Of a stretch of 64,000 nt of DNA, positions 62,604 to 64,000 are shown one piece after another (position 1 is the stretch's first letter; each line of letters opens with the position of its first letter). Below the pieces are notes generated by a model. The model saw only the letters and a list, made by a program, of their open reading frames with translations, had not been told where the DNA came from and ran no database searches. The DNA is from BRHc4a sp049323755 (lineage in GTDB: Bacteria > Bacillota > Desulfotomaculia > Desulfotomaculales > Desulfocucumaceae). The stretch covers positions 46,286 to 110,285 of the forward strand of contig JBMOPE010000045.1 in assembly GCA_049323755.1 (NCBI GenBank). Direction: 5' to 3'. The position numbers and the translations under genes were made by a program.

Positions 62604-64000
62604 TTTGACCCTCCTCTTAGCAGGAGGTCATAAATGGATCTATCTACTTGGTATGGGGATACTTCCGGAACCTTTTGTGGAAGTTCCGTTAGCTCCATTT
62701 CATAGGTTCCGGAAGTTAATCTGATAAAATTGCTCCAAATGCTGTCGGGGTCGTTTAGCCCACGTTTTAGGGTATCAGTAAAGGCTTCGGTAGCAGTGGC
62801 CATGTCACTGCCCTTAACCATTTTTGCCAGCACTTGTAGGGTTCTTTTTTGGGCGGTGAGGTCACATTTTTCTAAGAAATCCTGTAGTTCAATGGGCAGT
62901 TCTTTTAAAAAGCCCGTGTATTTCAATGCTCTGGGACGCCTGGCCATTAGTTCAAGATACGGGGCCCACTGCATGGACTCACTCTGCCGGCCATAAAGCC
63001 GGGGGTGTCTTACAATCTCCCGGTACTTATCGTCCAGCAGTGTCACTTCAAAGGCACCGGCCTTTAACCACAACTGGCGGCCAGCAAAGGAGGGAGAGCT
63101 GGAATATCTTCGGTTGTCATGTTTGACCTTGCCGTAATTATCTGCTTTAACCAGCTCCAGCCGGTATACCTCAAAGGGCACAAGGGGAAGTTTATGTAAT
63201 GCCTTCTTATCTTCAGTAAATAGTTCCGCAATGGTTCCGGACTTTTTGTAATGGTTCCGCTGCATATCCTCATCGCAATTTATTAATAACTGCCGGTTAA
63301 ACTCCCTAATATCATCAAACTCCGGTATGGGTACCAGGTAATTACGCCTGGAATAGCCAACTTTGTTTTCTACGTTGCCCTTCTCATGGCCGCTGTTGGG
63401 ATTGCAGAAATTACTGATAAAATTGTAGTGGAGCATGAAACGCAAAAAGCCTTTATTTAAATCCCGCTCTCCTTCCCGTCGTATGGCATTAACAATTGTT
63501 GAGGCATTATCAAACCATATCTCCCGGGGAGAGCCGTCGATGTGATCGAATATATTCCTTAGCCCCTCCAGCAGACACTCCTGATTTTCTGACTTAAATA
63601 ATTGTAGGTAACCGCCATTACTATGAGGAAAGGATAGCACCAGGTAGTAACCATCATACAAAGTTCCTCGCTCAACAAACTGGGCAGCGCCAAAGTCAAC
63701 CTGGGCTTCACCGGGGGAATGTTCCAGGGGAAGATAACCTCCGGCAGCACCCTCAATCTCACGCCTTCTTTTGGCAACGTGTTTCCTTACAGACCGGCCG
63801 GAAACATTAAAATCATCACCATATATATGTTTCAACCTATCGTAGACCCTCTTGGCAGTGTGCCGTTGTTTTGGCTTGGCCTGCAAGTCATCCTTTAACC
63901 ACTGGTCAATTAGCTCTTTGAAGGGCTCAAGTTTGCCCTTCCTGCGCTGTCTTTCACGTATCTGAAGATTAAAATCGTCTTTATCTACGTACTTTTTTAC
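62591..64000 (-). CDS. istA: IS21-family transposase IstA, N-terminus beyond the window
   Basis: The frame is open to the window edge, so the start lies outside. The DDE core shows QVDFGAAQF, EIWFDNAST and GHEKGNVENKVGYSRRN, carrying the three acidic residues. VSGRSVRKHVAKRRREIEG at the front is an HTH-type linker. C-terminal residues extend past the core as in other IstA proteins. With istB it forms an apparently active insertion sequence next to the island end. Confidence 0.92.
   Translation of the reverse strand, partial: VKKYVDKDDFNLQIRERQRRKGKLEPFKELIDQWLKDDLQAKPKQRHTAKRVYDRLKHIYGDDFNVSGRSVRKHVAKRRREIEGAAGGYLPLEHSPGEAQVDFGAAQFVERGTLYDGYYLVLSFPHSNGGYLQLFKSENQECLLEGLRNIFDHIDGSPREIWFDNASTIVNAIRREGERDLNKGFLRFMLHYNFISNFCNPNSGHEKGNVENKVGYSRRNYLVPIPEFDDIREFNRQLLINCDEDMQRNHYKKSGTIAELFTEDKKALHKLPLVPFEVYRLELVKADNYGKVKHDNRRYSSSPSFAGRQLWLKAGAFEVTLLDDKYREIVRHPRLYGRQSESMQWAPYLELMARRPRALKYTGFLKELPIELQDFLEKCDLTAQKRTLQVLAKMVKGSDMATATEAFTDTLKRGLNDPDSIWSNFIRLTSGTYEMELTELPQKVPEVSPYQVDRSIYDLLLRGGSKWSQ

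Overview
The window looks like a chromosomal segment of a Bacillota bacterium, probably Clostridia of the Desulfotomaculum/Pelotomaculum kind. The grounds are strong AGGAGG-type ribosome binding sites, frequent TTG/GTG starts, a T-box leader, a Bacillus-type FadR regulator with its operator, IS21-type elements and moderate GC. The genus is inferred from gene content only.

Region 1 (1-33,090) is core chromosome. On the minus strand it carries the start of ilvD behind a T-box leader and an arginine set, argC-argJ-argB-argD-carB-argF-argG, with argH set apart by a plus-strand block. That block holds a PilZ protein, a lipase-like hydrolase, an MTA/SAH deaminase-type amidohydrolase, three SAM-dependent methyltransferases, an HXXEE membrane protein and a LysR regulator. 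Upstream of argC come sfsA, a DUF72 gene, a sirtuin, an AmmeMemoRadiSam pair (radical SAM enzyme plus a MEMO/AMMECR1 fusion) and a LysE transporter. Then follow FliK-like and FlhB-tail genes, fadR, deoC, an acyl-CoA synthetase with a near-consensus FadR box, a thioesterase, an HD hydrolase, smpB and ssrA (tmRNA). Spacers here are full of 7-bp and 9-bp degenerate repeat arrays.

Region 2 (about 33,090-61,605) is a genomic island inserted at the 3' end of ssrA. A large serine integrase lies next to the intact tmRNA, and a decayed second copy of the tmRNA 3' half with its own terminator marks the far end. The left half is AT-rich. It carries RadC, three tiny proteins, a membrane-anchored putative nuclease, several unknown genes and a primase-helicase module flanked by inverted repeats and iterons. 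No capsid, tail, relaxase or type IV secretion genes are visible, so it resembles a satellite or integrative island rather than a prophage or ICE. From 46.4 to 48.9 kb there is a graveyard: a frameshifted small gene, a SIR2-like fragment, an IS4-type transposase pseudogene, an ATPase tail and an HTH gene with an in-frame stop.

The right half (48,969-61,312) is one tight operon matching BREX type 4: a PAPS-reductase/ferredoxin/DUF4007 protein (BrxP), BrxC, PglZ and a short BrxL. It also has two extra genes, a HARE-HTH/integrase-core-like protein in first position and a 67-residue zinc-ribbon protein between pglZ and brxL. No methyltransferase gene is present, which fits type 4. By analogy it should provide phage defence, probably using sulfur-based chemistry. 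A further gene after brxL is cut off after about 8 codons by a 28-bp inverted repeat.

Region 3 (61,785-64,000) holds an apparently intact IS21-family istB and the 3' part of istA, running off the window.
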